DNA of 64,000 nucleotides. Source: Paraburkholderia guartelaensis (GTDB taxonomy: Bacteria; Pseudomonadota; Gammaproteobacteria; Burkholderiales; Burkholderiaceae). Below the pieces are notes generated by a model. The model was not told where the DNA came from. It worked only from the letters and a program-made list of their open reading frames with translations, and made no database searches. Positions 28,537 to 37,093 of the stretch are shown here, one piece after another; position 1 is the stretch's first letter; each line of letters starts with the position of its first letter. The translations under genes were made by a program, and so were the position numbers. The stretch covers positions 62,001-126,000 of the forward strand of contig NZ_SMOD01000010.1 in NCBI RefSeq assembly GCF_004353905.1, in the 5' to 3' direction.

Positions 28537-29736
28537 ATGTCCCTCTTTTCCGCTGTCGAACTCGCCCCCCGCGACCCGATCCTGGGTCTGAACGAAGCCT
28601 ATAACGCCGATGCGCGCGCGACCAAGGTGAACCTCGGCGTGGGCGTGTACACCAATGAGGAAGGCAAGATTCCGCTGCTGCGCGCAGTGCGCGAAGCAGA
28701 AAAGGCCCGCGTGGAAGCCGGCCTGCCGCGCGGCTATCTGCCGATCGAAGGTCTGGCTGCCTACGACGCCGCGGTGCAAAAGCTGCTGCTCGGCGACGAC
28801 TCGCCGCTGATCGCCGCGGGCCGTGTCGTGACGGCGCAAGCACTCGGCGGCACGGGTGCGCTCAAGATCGGCGCGGACTTCCTCAAGCGCGTGAACCCGA
28901 ACAGCAAGGTCGCGATCAGCGACCCGAGCTGGGAAAACCATCGCGCCCTCTTCGAAAGCGCAGGCTTCGAAGTCGTCGCGTACCCGTACTACGACGCGCA
29001 GACCAACGGCGTGAACTTCGAAGGCATGCTGAGCGCGCTGAACGGCTACGCCGCCGGCACCGTCATCGTGCTGCACGCGTGCTGCCACAACCCGACCGGC
29101 GTGGACCTCACGATCGACCAGTGGAAGCAGGTCATCGAAGCCGTCAAGGCGCGCGGCCTGGTGCCGTTCCTCGACATCGCCTATCAAGGCTTCGGCGACG
29201 GCATCGCGGAAGACGGCGAAGTCGTGCGCCTCTTCGCCGCTTCGGAACTCAACGTGTTCGTCTCGTCGTCGTTCTCGAAGTCGTTCTCGCTGTACGGCGA
29301 GCGCGTGGGCGCGCTGTCGATCCTCACGAGCAGCAAGGAAGAGTCGGCGCGCGTGCTCTCGCAACTCAAGCGCGTGATCCGCACGAACTACTCGAACCCG
29401 CCGACGCACGGCGGCTCGGTGGTCGCAGCCGTGCTCGGCTCGGCCGACCTGCGCACGATGTGGGAAGCGGAACTCGGCGAAATGCGCAATCGCATCCGCG
29501 CGATGCGCACGGGCCTCGTCGAGCGCCTCACGGCCGCCGGCGTGGACCGCGACTTCAACTTCATCAACGTGCAGCGCGGCATGTTCTCGTACTCGGGCCT
29601 GACCGCTGCCCAGGTCGACCGCCTGCGCGAAGAATTCGGCATCTATGCCGTGAGCACGGGCCGCATCTGCGTGGCTGCGCTGAACTCGCGCAACCTCGAC
29701 GTCGTGGCGAGCGCAGTCGCACAAGTGCTGAAGTAA
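28537..29736 (+). CDS. Aromatic/aspartate aminotransferase
   Basis: A 399-residue class I PLP-dependent aminotransferase of the AspC/TyrB group, acting on aspartate and/or aromatic amino acids with 2-oxoglutarate. The PLP Lys is Lys248 in SSSFSKSFSLYGERVG; HNPTG (184-188) and the FLDIAYQGFG loop (211-220) hold the cofactor. Aspartate versus aromatic preference cannot be settled by eye. The true ATG is 28537; an upstream extension to 28489 is spurious. A strong terminator follows. Confidence 0.93.
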   Translation: MSLFSAVELAPRDPILGLNEAYNADARATKVNLGVGVYTNEEGKIPLLRAVREAEKARVEAGLPRGYLPIEGLAAYDAAVQKLLLGDDSPLIAAGRVVTAQALGGTGALKIGADFLKRVNPNSKVAISDPSWENHRALFESAGFEVVAYPYYDAQTNGVNFEGMLSALNGYAAGTVIVLHACCHNPTGVDLTIDQWKQVIEAVKARGLVPFLDIAYQGFGDGIAEDGEVVRLFAASELNVFVSSSFSKSFSLYGERVGALSILTSSKEESARVLSQLKRVIRTNYSNPPTHGGSVVAAVLGSADLRTMWEAELGEMRNRIRAMRTGLVERLTAAGVDRDFNFINVQRGMFSYSGLTAAQVDRLREEFGIYAVSTGRICVAALNSRNLDVVASAVAQVLK

Positions 29737-29743
29737 GTTCGTT

Positions 29744-29779
29744 CGTCAGCAAGACAGGCCGCTGCGAAGCGGCTTGCTG
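29744..29779. repeat. Cruciform-type inverted repeat
   Basis: Nested arms CAGCAAG / CTTGCTG and GCCGCT / AGCGGC directly after the aminotransferase stop, just upstream of its terminator. Probably part of a composite transcript end. Confidence 0.5.
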
Positions 29780-29787
29780 GCGCGACA

Positions 29788-29824
29788 AAAAAGGCGTCCG
29801 TTCTTTCGAACGGACGCCTTTTTC
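29788..29824 (+). terminator. Terminator after the aminotransferase gene
   Basis: A 16-bp stem (AAAAAGGCGTCCGTTC and its complement) with a 4-base loop and flanking A/T runs: strong and potentially bidirectional, also serving the convergent patatin gene. Confidence 0.95.
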
Positions 29825-29859
29825 TTTGGCGAGGATTGCGGAAAACCTCCCGGCACGTA

Positions 29860-31140
29860 TCAGCCGCCGTGGCCTCGCGAATCGCGATGGATATCGTGCG
29901 TGACGAAGCCCGAGTCGTTGTCCGGCTTCTCGAGCCAGCCCGGCTGCGCAAGCGAGGCGCGGATGTCCTGCAATCCGCTGGCCCAATGCTCGTGCATGGT
30001 CGAGAGGCCGAACTGGTAGTCCTTGAAGTGGCCCTCGTATTCCTTCTGCCGGTAGATGAGGTGGATCACGTTGTACTTCTTCGAGCACGAAAGCTCGTCC
30101 GCCAGCGCGACCCACGGGTCGTTGCGATGCTCAGGCGCGACGCGGTCGAGAACCTCGCGCAGCACATGCCGGTAACGCTGCGAGCGCTGCAGGATATCGG
30201 TCACGAGGCGCGTGCGGCTCGAGTACTGAATGTCCTTCACGCGGCCCTGCACGTCGATGAGGTTGTCGGGAACCGGCCCGCGCGCGCTCCAGAGATCGAC
30301 CTGGAACGCGAGCGTGTCGCGCCGCGGCGTGGTCTGGATCACCTCGTAGAGCGGCGTGTTCGACATCAGACCGCCGTCCCAGTAGTACTCGCCGTCGATC
30401 TCCACCGCCGCGAAGCCGGGCGGCAGCGCGCCCGAGGCGATGAAATGCTCGGGACGCAGCGTCGTGGTCTTGTTGTCGAAATAGACGAAGTTGCCGCTGC
30501 CCACGTTGACCGCGCCCACTGACACGCGCGTTTCACCCGAGTTGATGCGCTCGAAGTCGCACAAGCGCTCCAGTGTGGCCTTGAGCGGCTTCGTGTCGTA
30601 ATAGCTCGCCGTTTCGGGCGAACCCGATCCGTTGGGCAGCGGCGGCGGAAAGCGCGGCACGAAAAAGCCCTTCTGCCCTTCCACGATCGCGCCTGCCGCC
30701 TGCATGGCCGTGAAGGTCTTGCGCACGGCGGCGTTCGAATTGAAGAGCGCGTGCTCGACGAAGGACGGCAACGGGAAGCTGAAGGCAGGCTGGCAGATCG
30801 TCTCCCAGAACTCGCGCAGCCGCGCCACGCGATGTTCGGGCGCATTGCCCGCGATGATGGCCGTATTGAGCGCGCCGATCGAGATACCCGCGATCCAGTT
30901 GGGCGCGATGCCGGCCTCGACGAGCCCTTCATACACGCCCGCCTGATACGCGCCGAGCGCACCGCCCCCCTGCAGCGTGAGCGCGATGGTTTCCCACTCT
31001 TTGGCCTCCGCGCCGCACTGCGAAATGTGCGGCTGCGGTGCGTTCCCCTGCGGTGCGTTCCCGACATGCGCGCCGGTATGCGCGCCGACCTCGTCGTCGA
31101 CTGCGCTCGACTGGACCTGCCCCTTCTTGCGTTGCGCCAT
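29860..31140 (-). CDS. Patatin-like phospholipase (DUF3734)
   Basis: A 426-residue serine lipid hydrolase. The catalytic dyad is Ser87 in GISIG (85-89) and Asp255 in DGG (255-257); the oxyanion loop QGGGALGAYQ is at 57-66. The C-terminal third matches the DUF3734 extension of this patatin subgroup. The N-terminal 40 residues are low complexity with a repeated GNAPQ. No signal peptide. AGGAGG lies 7 bases before ATG 31140. It follows the 3-hydroxybutyrate dehydrogenase gene by 29 bases, so they are an operon, suggesting a link to polyhydroxybutyrate or lipid turnover. Confidence 0.91.
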   Translation of the reverse strand: MAQRKKGQVQSSAVDDEVGAHTGAHVGNAPQGNAPQPHISQCGAEAKEWETIALTLQGGGALGAYQAGVYEGLVEAGIAPNWIAGISIGALNTAIIAGNAPEHRVARLREFWETICQPAFSFPLPSFVEHALFNSNAAVRKTFTAMQAAGAIVEGQKGFFVPRFPPPLPNGSGSPETASYYDTKPLKATLERLCDFERINSGETRVSVGAVNVGSGNFVYFDNKTTTLRPEHFIASGALPPGFAAVEIDGEYYWDGGLMSNTPLYEVIQTTPRRDTLAFQVDLWSARGPVPDNLIDVQGRVKDIQYSSRTRLVTDILQRSQRYRHVLREVLDRVAPEHRNDPWVALADELSCSKKYNVIHLIYRQKEYEGHFKDYQFGLSTMHEHWASGLQDIRASLAQPGWLEKPDNDSGFVTHDIHRDSRGHGG

Positions 31141-31169
31141 TGCCGCGCCTCCTGCGCCCGATGTTTGCG

Positions 31170-31973
31170 TTATTGCATGAACCAGCCGTGGCTCACCACG
31201 AAAGACTGGCCAGTGAACGCAGCGCTCGGGAACGCCGAGAGGAACAGCACGGTTTGCGCGACATCCTCGACGGTCGTGAAAATGCCGTCCACCGTGCCGC
31301 CGAGCATCACGCGCTTGACGACTTCTTCCTCGGAGATGCCGAGTTCCTTCGCCTGCTCGGGAATCTGCTTTTCCACGAGCGGCGTGCGCACGAAGCCCGG
31401 ACACACCACATGCGAGCGCACGTTGTGCTTGCCGCCTTCCTTGGCGAGCACGCGCGCAAGGCCGAGCAGCGCGTGCTTGGCCGCGACATAGGCCGACTTC
31501 AGCGGCGACGCTTCGTGCGAGTGCACCGAACCCATGTAGATCACGACGCCGCCGCGGTCGTCCTTGTACATGTGCTTGAGCACCGCCTTGGTGGTGAGGA
31601 ACGCGCCGTCCACGTGGATGGCTTGCATCTTCTTCCAGTCGGAGAACGCGTAGTTCTCGATCGGGTTCACGATCTGGATGCCCGCGTTCGAGATGAGGAT
31701 GTCGACCGGGCCGAGTTCGGAGCCAACACGGTCGATGCCCTGATTCACGGCATCTTCATTGGTGACGTCCATGGCGACGCCGATGGCCTTGCCGCCTGCA
31801 CCCTTGATCTCTTCGGCTACGGCGTCCGCGCCGCTCTGGTTCAGGTCGGCGATGGCAACCGCGGCACCCGCTTGTGCGAGCGTGAGGGCGATCTGCTTGC
31901 CAATGCCGCTGGCCGCGCCGGTAACGACTGCAACCTTGCCATCGAGCTTCGTGTTCAGAGAGAGAGACGACAT
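31170..31973 (-). CDS. bdhA: 3-Hydroxybutyrate dehydrogenase
   Basis: A 267-residue SDR enzyme oxidising D-3-hydroxybutyrate to acetoacetate with NAD, used in polyhydroxybutyrate and ketone body catabolism. NAD-binding [12 protein letters not shown] near residue 19, NAG in ISNAGI, catalytic Ser in [11 protein letters not shown] and [10 protein letters not shown] (Tyr/Lys), plus the C-terminal [14 protein letters not shown] typical of the HBDH subfamily. GGAGGTG precedes the ATG. Upstream partner of the patatin gene. Confidence 0.92.
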   Translation of the reverse strand: MSSLSLNTKLDGKVAVVTGAASGIGKQIALTLAQAGAAVAIADLNQSGADAVAEEIKGAGGKAIGVAMDVTNEDAVNQGIDRVGSELGPVDILISNAGIQIVNPIENYAFSDWKKMQAIHVDGAFLTTKAVLKHMYKDDRGGVVIYMGSVHSHEASPLKSAYVAAKHALLGLARVLAKEGGKHNVRSHVVCPGFVRTPLVEKQIPEQAKELGISEEEVVKRVMLGGTVDGIFTTVEDVAQTVLFLSAFPSAAFTGQSFVVSHGWFMQ

Positions 31974-32234
31974 CGGGCACCTCCAGTTGAGTGAACGGGA
32001 CAGGATGAAACCTCGGAGCGCGCGCCGTCAAACCTGACGAATGGCTTATGCCATCCGGCCGGATGTTGCGTCGCGGCCAACCAGGCTATTGTGCATGAAG
32101 GCGCCTCGTCGAAGCATCGAGCACGACAGGCAAAAGAGATTTTCGCCGCACTGCAAGGCGCGGCGCGTGGCGCAAGCCCTTTCAGCAGCAACGGCCAAGT
32201 CGTGCTAGCTTTATCGGCTCACAAGGAGGCGTTC

Positions 32235-33206
32235 ATGAACTATCGGCGACTGGGCCGCTCAGGCCTGCAGGTAAGCGAACTGTCCATCGGCTCGTGGGTC
32301 ACCTACGGCAACCAGGTCGACGCCAGGCTCGCGCGCGAATCGCTCGCAGCGGCGCGCGACGCGGGCATCAACTTCTTCGACAACGCCGAGGCCTACGCCG
32401 GCGGCAAGTCCGAAGAGCTCATGGGCCAGGCGCTCAAAGAGCTCGCATGGCCGCGCGTGAGCTATGTGGTCTCGACCAAGTTCTACTGGGGCTTGAACGA
32501 AGCGCCCAACCAGTACCACACGCTCAACCGCAAGTACCTCATGGACGCCATCGACGGCTCGCTCAAGCGGCTGCAACTCGAGTACGTCGATCTCGTGTTC
32601 TGCCACCGCCCCGACCCGAATACGCCGGTCGAAGAAACCGTCTGGGCGATGAGCGACATGATCACGCGCGGCAAGGCGCTCTACTGGGGCACCTCGGAGT
32701 GGAGCGCCGACGAAATCCGCGCCGCGTGGGAAATCGCGGAACGCCATCACCTGCACAAGCCGGTCATGGAGCAGCCCCAATACAACCTGTTCCACCGCAC
32801 GCGCGTGGAAGACGAATACCGCCGGCTCTACGAGGACATCGGCCTCGGCCTCACCACGTGGAGCCCGCTCGCCTCGGGTCTGCTCACCGGCAAGTATCGC
32901 GGCGGCGTGCCGTCGGGCAGCCGCGCGGAACTGCAGGGCTACGACTGGCTGCGCAAGAACGTCACCGACCCCGACAAGAACGAGATCGTCGGCAAACTCG
33001 CCGAGTTCGCGAAACAACTCGACTGTTCGGTGGGGCAGCTGGCGCTCGCGTGGATCCTGAAGAATCCGCGCGTGAGCACGGTCATCACCGGGGCCTCGCG
33101 CATCGAGCAGATCGGCGAAAACATGAAGGCGCGCGACGTAGCGGAAAAGATCACGCCCGACATCAAGGCGCAGATCGAAGCGATCGTCGGCGACGCTTAC
33201 GACTGA
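32235..33206 (+). CDS. Aldo/keto reductase (potassium channel beta-like)
   Basis: A 323-residue NADPH-dependent TIM-barrel reductase of the aldo/keto reductase family, closest in pattern to the Kv-beta/YghZ group. Catalytic Asp and Tyr are in [14 protein letters not shown], Lys in VVSTKFYWG and His in [18 protein letters not shown] precedes ATG 32235; the frame upstream is not coding. Likely detoxifies reactive aldehydes such as methylglyoxal; the substrate is inferred from the subgroup only. Confidence 0.93.
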   Translation: MNYRRLGRSGLQVSELSIGSWVTYGNQVDARLARESLAAARDAGINFFDNAEAYAGGKSEELMGQALKELAWPRVSYVVSTKFYWGLNEAPNQYHTLNRKYLMDAIDGSLKRLQLEYVDLVFCHRPDPNTPVEETVWAMSDMITRGKALYWGTSEWSADEIRAAWEIAERHHLHKPVMEQPQYNLFHRTRVEDEYRRLYEDIGLGLTTWSPLASGLLTGKYRGGVPSGSRAELQGYDWLRKNVTDPDKNEIVGKLAEFAKQLDCSVGQLALAWILKNPRVSTVITGASRIEQIGENMKARDVAEKITPDIKAQIEAIVGDAYD

Positions 33207-33401
33207 CGTAGCGCGCATGCCCGGAAGGCGCGGCGCGCCCGAAACCTTGGGGCAGGCTCACGCGCGAGCGTAGCCAGGCGGACAGCGTGCTGCGGCTCAC
33301 GTATTGCGGTGGCGTACAATACGCGGCCTCGCAGGCGGCGCAGTCATCGCGCCGCCGCTGCCGTCTTCCCCGTTTTCACCGGACCTCGTGTCCCGCCCAT
33401 C

Positions 33402-34247
33402 ATGCTGAGCTACCGTCACGCCTTCCACGCCGGCAATCACGCCGACGTCCTGAAACACGCTGTCGTCGTGCAGCTGCTGCATTACCTCGGCAAGAAGGAC
33501 AAGGCGTACTGGTACATCGACACCCACGCGGGCGCCGGCGCCTATGCGTTGCGCGAAGGCTACGCGACGAAGAACGCCGAGTTCGATACGGGCATCGGCA
33601 AGCTGTGGGGCCGCAACGACCTGCCTGCGGCGCTCTCGGAGTACGTCGACGAAGTGGCGGCGTTGAACCCCGACGGTGAGTTGCGCTTCTACCCCGGCTC
33701 GCCCTATCTCGCGTGGCGTCTCATGCGCGAGCAGGACCGCATGCGGCTCTTCGAATTGCACAGCACGGAAATTGACGTGCTGCGCCACCGCTTCCACGAC
33801 GCGGGCCGCCGCGTGATGATCTACGCAGGCGACGGCTTCGACGGCATCAAGGCGCTCCTGCCCCCGCCGCCGCGCCGGGCGCTCGTGCTGATCGACCCGT
33901 CTTTCGAGGACAAGCGCGACTACGCGCGCACGCTGACGTGCGTCGAGGAAAGTCTCAAGCGCTTCGCGAACGGCACCTATGCGGTCTGGTATCCGCAGGT
34001 CACGCGTCCCGAATCGCAGCGCTTCCCGGAGCAGCTCAAGCGCCTGCAGAACAAGAACTGGCTGCACCTCACGTTTTCGGTGAGCAACCCGCCCGAAGAC
34101 GGGTTCGGCCTTTACGGCAGCGGCATGTTCATCCTGAACCCGCCCTACACGCTCGAAGCGGCAATGAAAGAGGCGCTGCCATGGCTCGTGAAAACGCTCG
34201 GCCAGGACGCCGGAGCGCAATTCAAGATCGAGTCGCGCGGCGACTGA
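33402..34247 (+). CDS. rlmJ: 23S rRNA (adenine-2030-N6)-methyltransferase
   Basis: A 281-residue SAM-dependent methyltransferase that makes m6A2030 in 23S rRNA. It starts with the RlmJ signature MLSYRHAFHAGNHADVLKH, followed by the YIDTHAGAGAY SAM loop and the catalytic IDPSFE (DPP/S(Y/F)-type) motif, with the FILNPPYTLE segment near the C-terminus. ATG 33402 is fixed by the conserved N-terminus. TACAAT at 33315 may be its -10 element. Confidence 0.95.
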   Translation: MLSYRHAFHAGNHADVLKHAVVVQLLHYLGKKDKAYWYIDTHAGAGAYALREGYATKNAEFDTGIGKLWGRNDLPAALSEYVDEVAALNPDGELRFYPGSPYLAWRLMREQDRMRLFELHSTEIDVLRHRFHDAGRRVMIYAGDGFDGIKALLPPPPRRALVLIDPSFEDKRDYARTLTCVEESLKRFANGTYAVWYPQVTRPESQRFPEQLKRLQNKNWLHLTFSVSNPPEDGFGLYGSGMFILNPPYTLEAAMKEALPWLVKTLGQDAGAQFKIESRGD

Positions 34248-34276
34248 GCAGCACACTCAACTCCGCGCGAGCGGGC

Positions 34277-34666
34277 TCACTGCCCGGACGGTAGCGGCTG
34301 GGGAAGCGGCGGGTTTGGGCGATGAGGGGGGCGTGGCGGCCGCGGCGGTGTCGGCCGCCCGCCGCCCTGCTGCACTTCCACGTACGGCGCGACGACATAC
34401 GGCTGCGACGAATCCGGCGCGAGACCCGCCGGTTGCGCCGTCTGAACCATCGGCTCGTGCGAGAGCGGCGCGTTTTGCAGCACCAGGCCCGGTTGGCCGT
34501 CGCTGATCCCTCTTTGTGTATCCAGAATGAGCGGCTGCCCGGCATGCGCGCCGGCGCTGGCGCACGCCATGACGATAACGATCAGGCCAGCACGGGCAAC
34601 AGAAAAACGACGCAATGCGCGGCGAGGCAGCACAGGCGTGCGGTGGGAAATGCGGTCTTGCACCAT
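34277..34666 (-). CDS. Proline-rich secreted hypothetical protein
   Basis: I do not recognise this 129-residue protein. The ATG at 34666 gives a basic N-region and a hydrophobic segment (about 22-40, AGLIVIVMACASAGAHA) that looks like a signal peptide cut near residue 43. The mature part of about 85 residues is polar with a Pro-rich tail (PTPPRPPRPPHRPNPPLPQP) suited to crossing or contacting the periplasm/peptidoglycan. Convergent with rlmJ. No enzymatic motif. A cell-envelope structural or scaffold role is only a guess. Confidence 0.6.
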   Translation of the reverse strand: MVQDRISHRTPVLPRRALRRFSVARAGLIVIVMACASAGAHAGQPLILDTQRGISDGQPGLVLQNAPLSHEPMVQTAQPAGLAPDSSQPYVVAPYVEVQQGGGRPTPPRPPRPPHRPNPPLPQPLPSGQ

Positions 34667-34778
34667 GAACGGCCCCCGGAGAGAAAGCGACACCATTGCT
34701 ATGACGGCTTGTCGCAAAAAGACTTTACCTTACCCCGGTGGGAAGGCTCAGACTCTGTTCCATCGGCGGTGCAGAAAT

Positions 34779-34804
34779 GACAAAGCCCCGCCAATGCGGG
34801 GCTT
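34779..34804 (-). terminator. Terminator after the DUF3563 gene
   Basis: A perfect 9-bp stem AAGCCCCGC / GCGGGGCTT with a 4-base loop, 46 bases past the small gene's stop on the minus strand; the following U-tract is broken (TTTGTCATTT). Confidence 0.7.
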
Positions 34805-34849
34805 GAGACACTGCTGCGCTAGCCGGACTGAAGCCCGGTCAAAGCTGGC

Positions 34850-34999
34850 TTACAGCGAGTTGTAGCCGTTCGTTTCGATCGAACGAAGGCGCTGCTCGAG
34901 CTGGACGATATCGGCCGACGATGCGAGATACGCTTCGCGGCGACGACGTTCAGCAGTTTCAAACCAGTTGCTCAGCTTTTCAAGAAGGAATGCAAACAT
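34850..34999 (-). CDS. DUF3563 family small protein
   Basis: A 49-residue protein: MFAFLLEKLSNWFET at the start, a charged helix (AERRRREAYLASSADIV), and QLEQRLRSIE before the C-terminal NGYNSL. This is the pattern of DUF3563, a short helical family found mainly in Burkholderiales, with no assigned function. GGAG lies upstream of the ATG and a terminator follows, so it is an independent gene. An amphipathic N-terminal helix may associate with the membrane. Confidence 0.85.
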   Translation of the reverse strand: MFAFLLEKLSNWFETAERRRREAYLASSADIVQLEQRLRSIETNGYNSL

Positions 35000-35296
35000 G
35001 ATGGTGTGCTCCAAGGATTCGGTTCGGCGATCCCCGGTGAAGTCGCATCAGGGATAACCCTCATTAGGGATAACCCGCATTATAACGGTTGCACCGAACT
35101 TTGCTAGTGAATTGCCCGAATACTGTGCATTCCATTTTGGAATGACCTTGGAACGCGAATCGGCAACATCATGTTTTATCGATACATTTTCCAGCGACTT
35201 TACAGACGCTTGGCGGCAATCACGGCAAGACGCACCAATACGGTGCACATAGCCGACGTGGTTGCGTCAATTTGCCCGCCGCGGTTGCACCTGCGT
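35000..35296. other. Intergenic region upstream of DUF3563
   Basis: 297 bases between two minus-strand genes. Contains the tandem GGGATAACCC repeats at 35046-35077; the rest holds nothing recognised. Confidence 0.5.
35046..35077. repeat. Tandem 16-bp repeat before the DUF3563 gene
   Basis: Two adjacent copies of CAT(C/T)AGGGATAACCC(T/G), with GGGATAACCC at 35051-35060 and 35067-35076. On the minus strand they read TTATCCC in the promoter region of the DUF3563 gene, so they may be a regulator site or duplicated promoter element. Confidence 0.6.
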
Positions 35297-35722
35297 TCAG
35301 TGCGCGTGGCCGGGCTCGTGGCAGTCCGTCGTGGCGACGTCGGCAAGCCGTTCGATGATCGGGCAGTCGGGCCGGTCGTTGCCCTGACAATGCGAGGCCA
35401 GGTGGGCGAGCGTGTCGCGCATCTGGGACAGTTCGGCGATGCGCTGGTCGAGTTCGGCGACATGTTCGAGCGCGATCGACTTGACCTCGGCGCTCGCACG
35501 GGAGCGGTCGTGCCAGAGCGCCAGCAGGCGCCGGATGTCCTCTACCAGAAAGCCAAGCCGGCGCGCCTGGCGGATGAAGCGCAGCGAATGCACTTCCTCC
35601 GCGCCATAGACGCGGTAGCCGGACTCCGTACGCCCTTTGGGCGCCAGCAGCCCGACGCTTTCGTAGTACCGGATCATTTTTGCCGTGACGCCCGATTCGC
35701 GCGCCGCTTCTCCGATGTTCAC
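35297..35722 (-). CDS. cueR: Copper-responsive MerR regulator CueR
   Basis: A 141-residue MerR-family activator: winged helix-turn-helix at about 1-65, long dimerisation helix, then metal-binding loop. Cys112 and Cys120 occur at exactly the E. coli CueR positions (CQGNDRPDC), the Cu(I)/Ag(I)-binding pair; a His-rich tail (CHEPGHAH) follows. The start is GTG 35722 with GGGAGA upstream. Divergent from copZ, with a CueR operator between them. Confidence 0.92.
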   Translation of the reverse strand: MNIGEAARESGVTAKMIRYYESVGLLAPKGRTESGYRVYGAEEVHSLRFIRQARRLGFLVEDIRRLLALWHDRSRASAEVKSIALEHVAELDQRIAELSQMRDTLAHLASHCQGNDRPDCPIIERLADVATTDCHEPGHAH

Positions 35723-35763
35723 GCCGTTCTCCCGCTGTCTGCTCGATCGTTTGATCAATGTTC

Positions 35764-35796
35764 TGATCGTACACCTTCCCACGATGGGAAGGTCCA
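35764..35796 (-). promoter_or_regulatory. CueR operator/promoter facing cueR
   Basis: The dyad ACCTTCCC-5-GGGAAGGT (35773-35793) is the MerR-type copper operator. On the minus strand it is framed by -35 TGGACC (35791-35796) and -10 TACGAT (35766-35771) with a 19-bp spacer, the over-long spacing typical of MerR-activated promoters. The geometry points at cueR; I find no equivalent -10/-35 on the copZ side. Confidence 0.8.
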
Positions 35797-35884
35797 GCGC
35801 GACATCCGGTCCCCGCTGGCATAATCCGCCGACGGCCTCATATCGAGTAGTAACAAGCCTCAATCTCTGAAAAAGGAACACACG

Positions 35885-36091
35885 ATGATCCAGTTCAACG
35901 TCGAAGGCATGAGCTGCCAGCACTGCGTCGGCGCCGTCACGCGCGCGATCCACGAACACGACGCGCAAGCCCGGGTCGAGATCGATCTGGCCGCCGGCCG
36001 CGTGAAGGTCGAATCGAACCAGAGCGCCGAAGTCCTGAAGTCGGCGATCGACGAAGCCGGCTACACCGTCGTCGGCACGGCCAACGTCTGA
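35885..36091 (+). CDS. copZ: Copper chaperone CopZ (HMA domain)
   Basis: A 68-residue heavy-metal-associated domain protein. The Cu(I) site is Cys11 and Cys14 in GMSCQHC, and the fold pattern (FNVEGM, VEIDLAAGRVKVE, AIDEAGYTV) is complete. It carries copper in the cytoplasm to a P-type ATPase, which is not encoded in this window. AAAAGGAAC precedes the ATG. The next gene starts 11 bases after the stop. Confidence 0.93.
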   Translation: MIQFNVEGMSCQHCVGAVTRAIHEHDAQARVEIDLAAGRVKVESNQSAEVLKSAIDEAGYTVVGTANV

Positions 36092-36102
36092 CGGGCCGAG
36101 CC

Positions 36103-37020
36103 ATGTTCAAGGTTGCCGTGATCGGCGCGTCTGGCCTGCTTGGGCGCGCCGTGGTGCGCGAACTCGCCGCCGCTACCGCCTGGCAAATCGTGCCGACCGC
36201 GTTCCGTCACGGCGGACCGCAGCAGACTGTGCTCGATGTGCGCGACGCGCAGGCCGTAAGCGCGTTCGTCGAGCGCGAGGCGCCCGACGCGATCGTACTG
36301 GCCGCTGCCGAGCGCCGCCCCGACGTGTGCGAGCACGATCCGGCGGCGGCGCGCGCGCTCAATGTCGATGCGGTGCGCAGCGTCGCCGCGGCGGCGCTGC
36401 AGCGCGGCGCGTGGGTGCTCTCGATCTCCACCGATTACGTCTTCGACGGCACGCAGCCGCCCTACCGCGTCGACGACACACCGAATCCGCTCAACGCCTA
36501 CGGCCACAGCAAGCTCGAAGGCGAACGGGCCCTGTTCGAAACCAGCGACAACGCACTCGTGCTGCGCCTGCCGTTGCTGTACGGGCCGATCATCGGCTGG
36601 CACGAATCGGCGGTCACGAGCCTCGTGCCGGCCATCGTCGCTTCTGGCAAGCCTGGGGCGCAGGTGGCGCCGATGGACGCGTGGGCAACCCGCTACCCCA
36701 CTTTCACGCCCGACGTGGCGTTCGTGATCCGCGAACTGTTGCTGCGCTGTGCAGACGGCAATCCCGTGCGCGGGGTCGCGCAGTGGTCCGGCGACGAGCC
36801 GATGACGAAGTACGACATCGCCCAACGGATCGCGCAGGCGCTTGGCGTGGAGGCGCGTCTGCTCGCACAGCCGACGCCCACCGACGCCACGCCGCGCCCG
36901 CGCGACTGTCATCTCGATTCGAGCCGCCTCGAAACGCTGGGGATGGGCCGCCGCACGCCGTTCGACGTGGCGATTCGCGCCGTGCTCGACGCGTTCATGA
37001 GAGACGGCGAGCAGCACTGA
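36103..37020 (+). CDS. RmlD-like NAD(P)-dependent sugar nucleotide reductase
   Basis: A 305-residue extended SDR protein resembling dTDP-4-dehydrorhamnose reductase (RmlD) and the MAT2B regulatory subunit. NAD(P)-binding IGASGLLGRAVV (7-18), the STDYVFDGTQPPY segment and the catalytic YGHSK (Tyr/Lys) are present. No rhamnose pathway genes are nearby, so a true RmlD role is doubtful. It begins 11 bases after copZ and may be co-transcribed with it; I see no biochemical link. Confidence 0.8.
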   Translation: MFKVAVIGASGLLGRAVVRELAAATAWQIVPTAFRHGGPQQTVLDVRDAQAVSAFVEREAPDAIVLAAAERRPDVCEHDPAAARALNVDAVRSVAAAALQRGAWVLSISTDYVFDGTQPPYRVDDTPNPLNAYGHSKLEGERALFETSDNALVLRLPLLYGPIIGWHESAVTSLVPAIVASGKPGAQVAPMDAWATRYPTFTPDVAFVIRELLLRCADGNPVRGVAQWSGDEPMTKYDIAQRIAQALGVEARLLAQPTPTDATPRPRDCHLDSSRLETLGMGRRTPFDVAIRAVLDAFMRDGEQH

Positions 37021-37027
37021 GCAGCGC

Positions 37028-37085
37028 CGCAACGGCCAGTAACGACGCCGTTGCGCGGCGAGTTTCTACATAGAAACTCGCCGCG
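37028..37085. terminator. Tandem hairpins between convergent genes
   Basis: First hairpin CGCAACGGC / GCCGTTGCG (37028-37055), second with perfect 15-bp arms and only CA between them (37054-37085, arms CGCGGCGAGTTTCTA and complement). They fill the gap between the RmlD-like and dnaE2 stop codons. No U-tract; they probably block read-through in both directions. Confidence 0.55.
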
Positions 37086-37093
37086 AATATCCC

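Noticed and set aside
36103-37020. True rmlD of dTDP-rhamnose synthesis
   Set aside because: No rmlA, rmlB or rmlC nearby and the protein also resembles MAT2B; kept as RmlD-like only.
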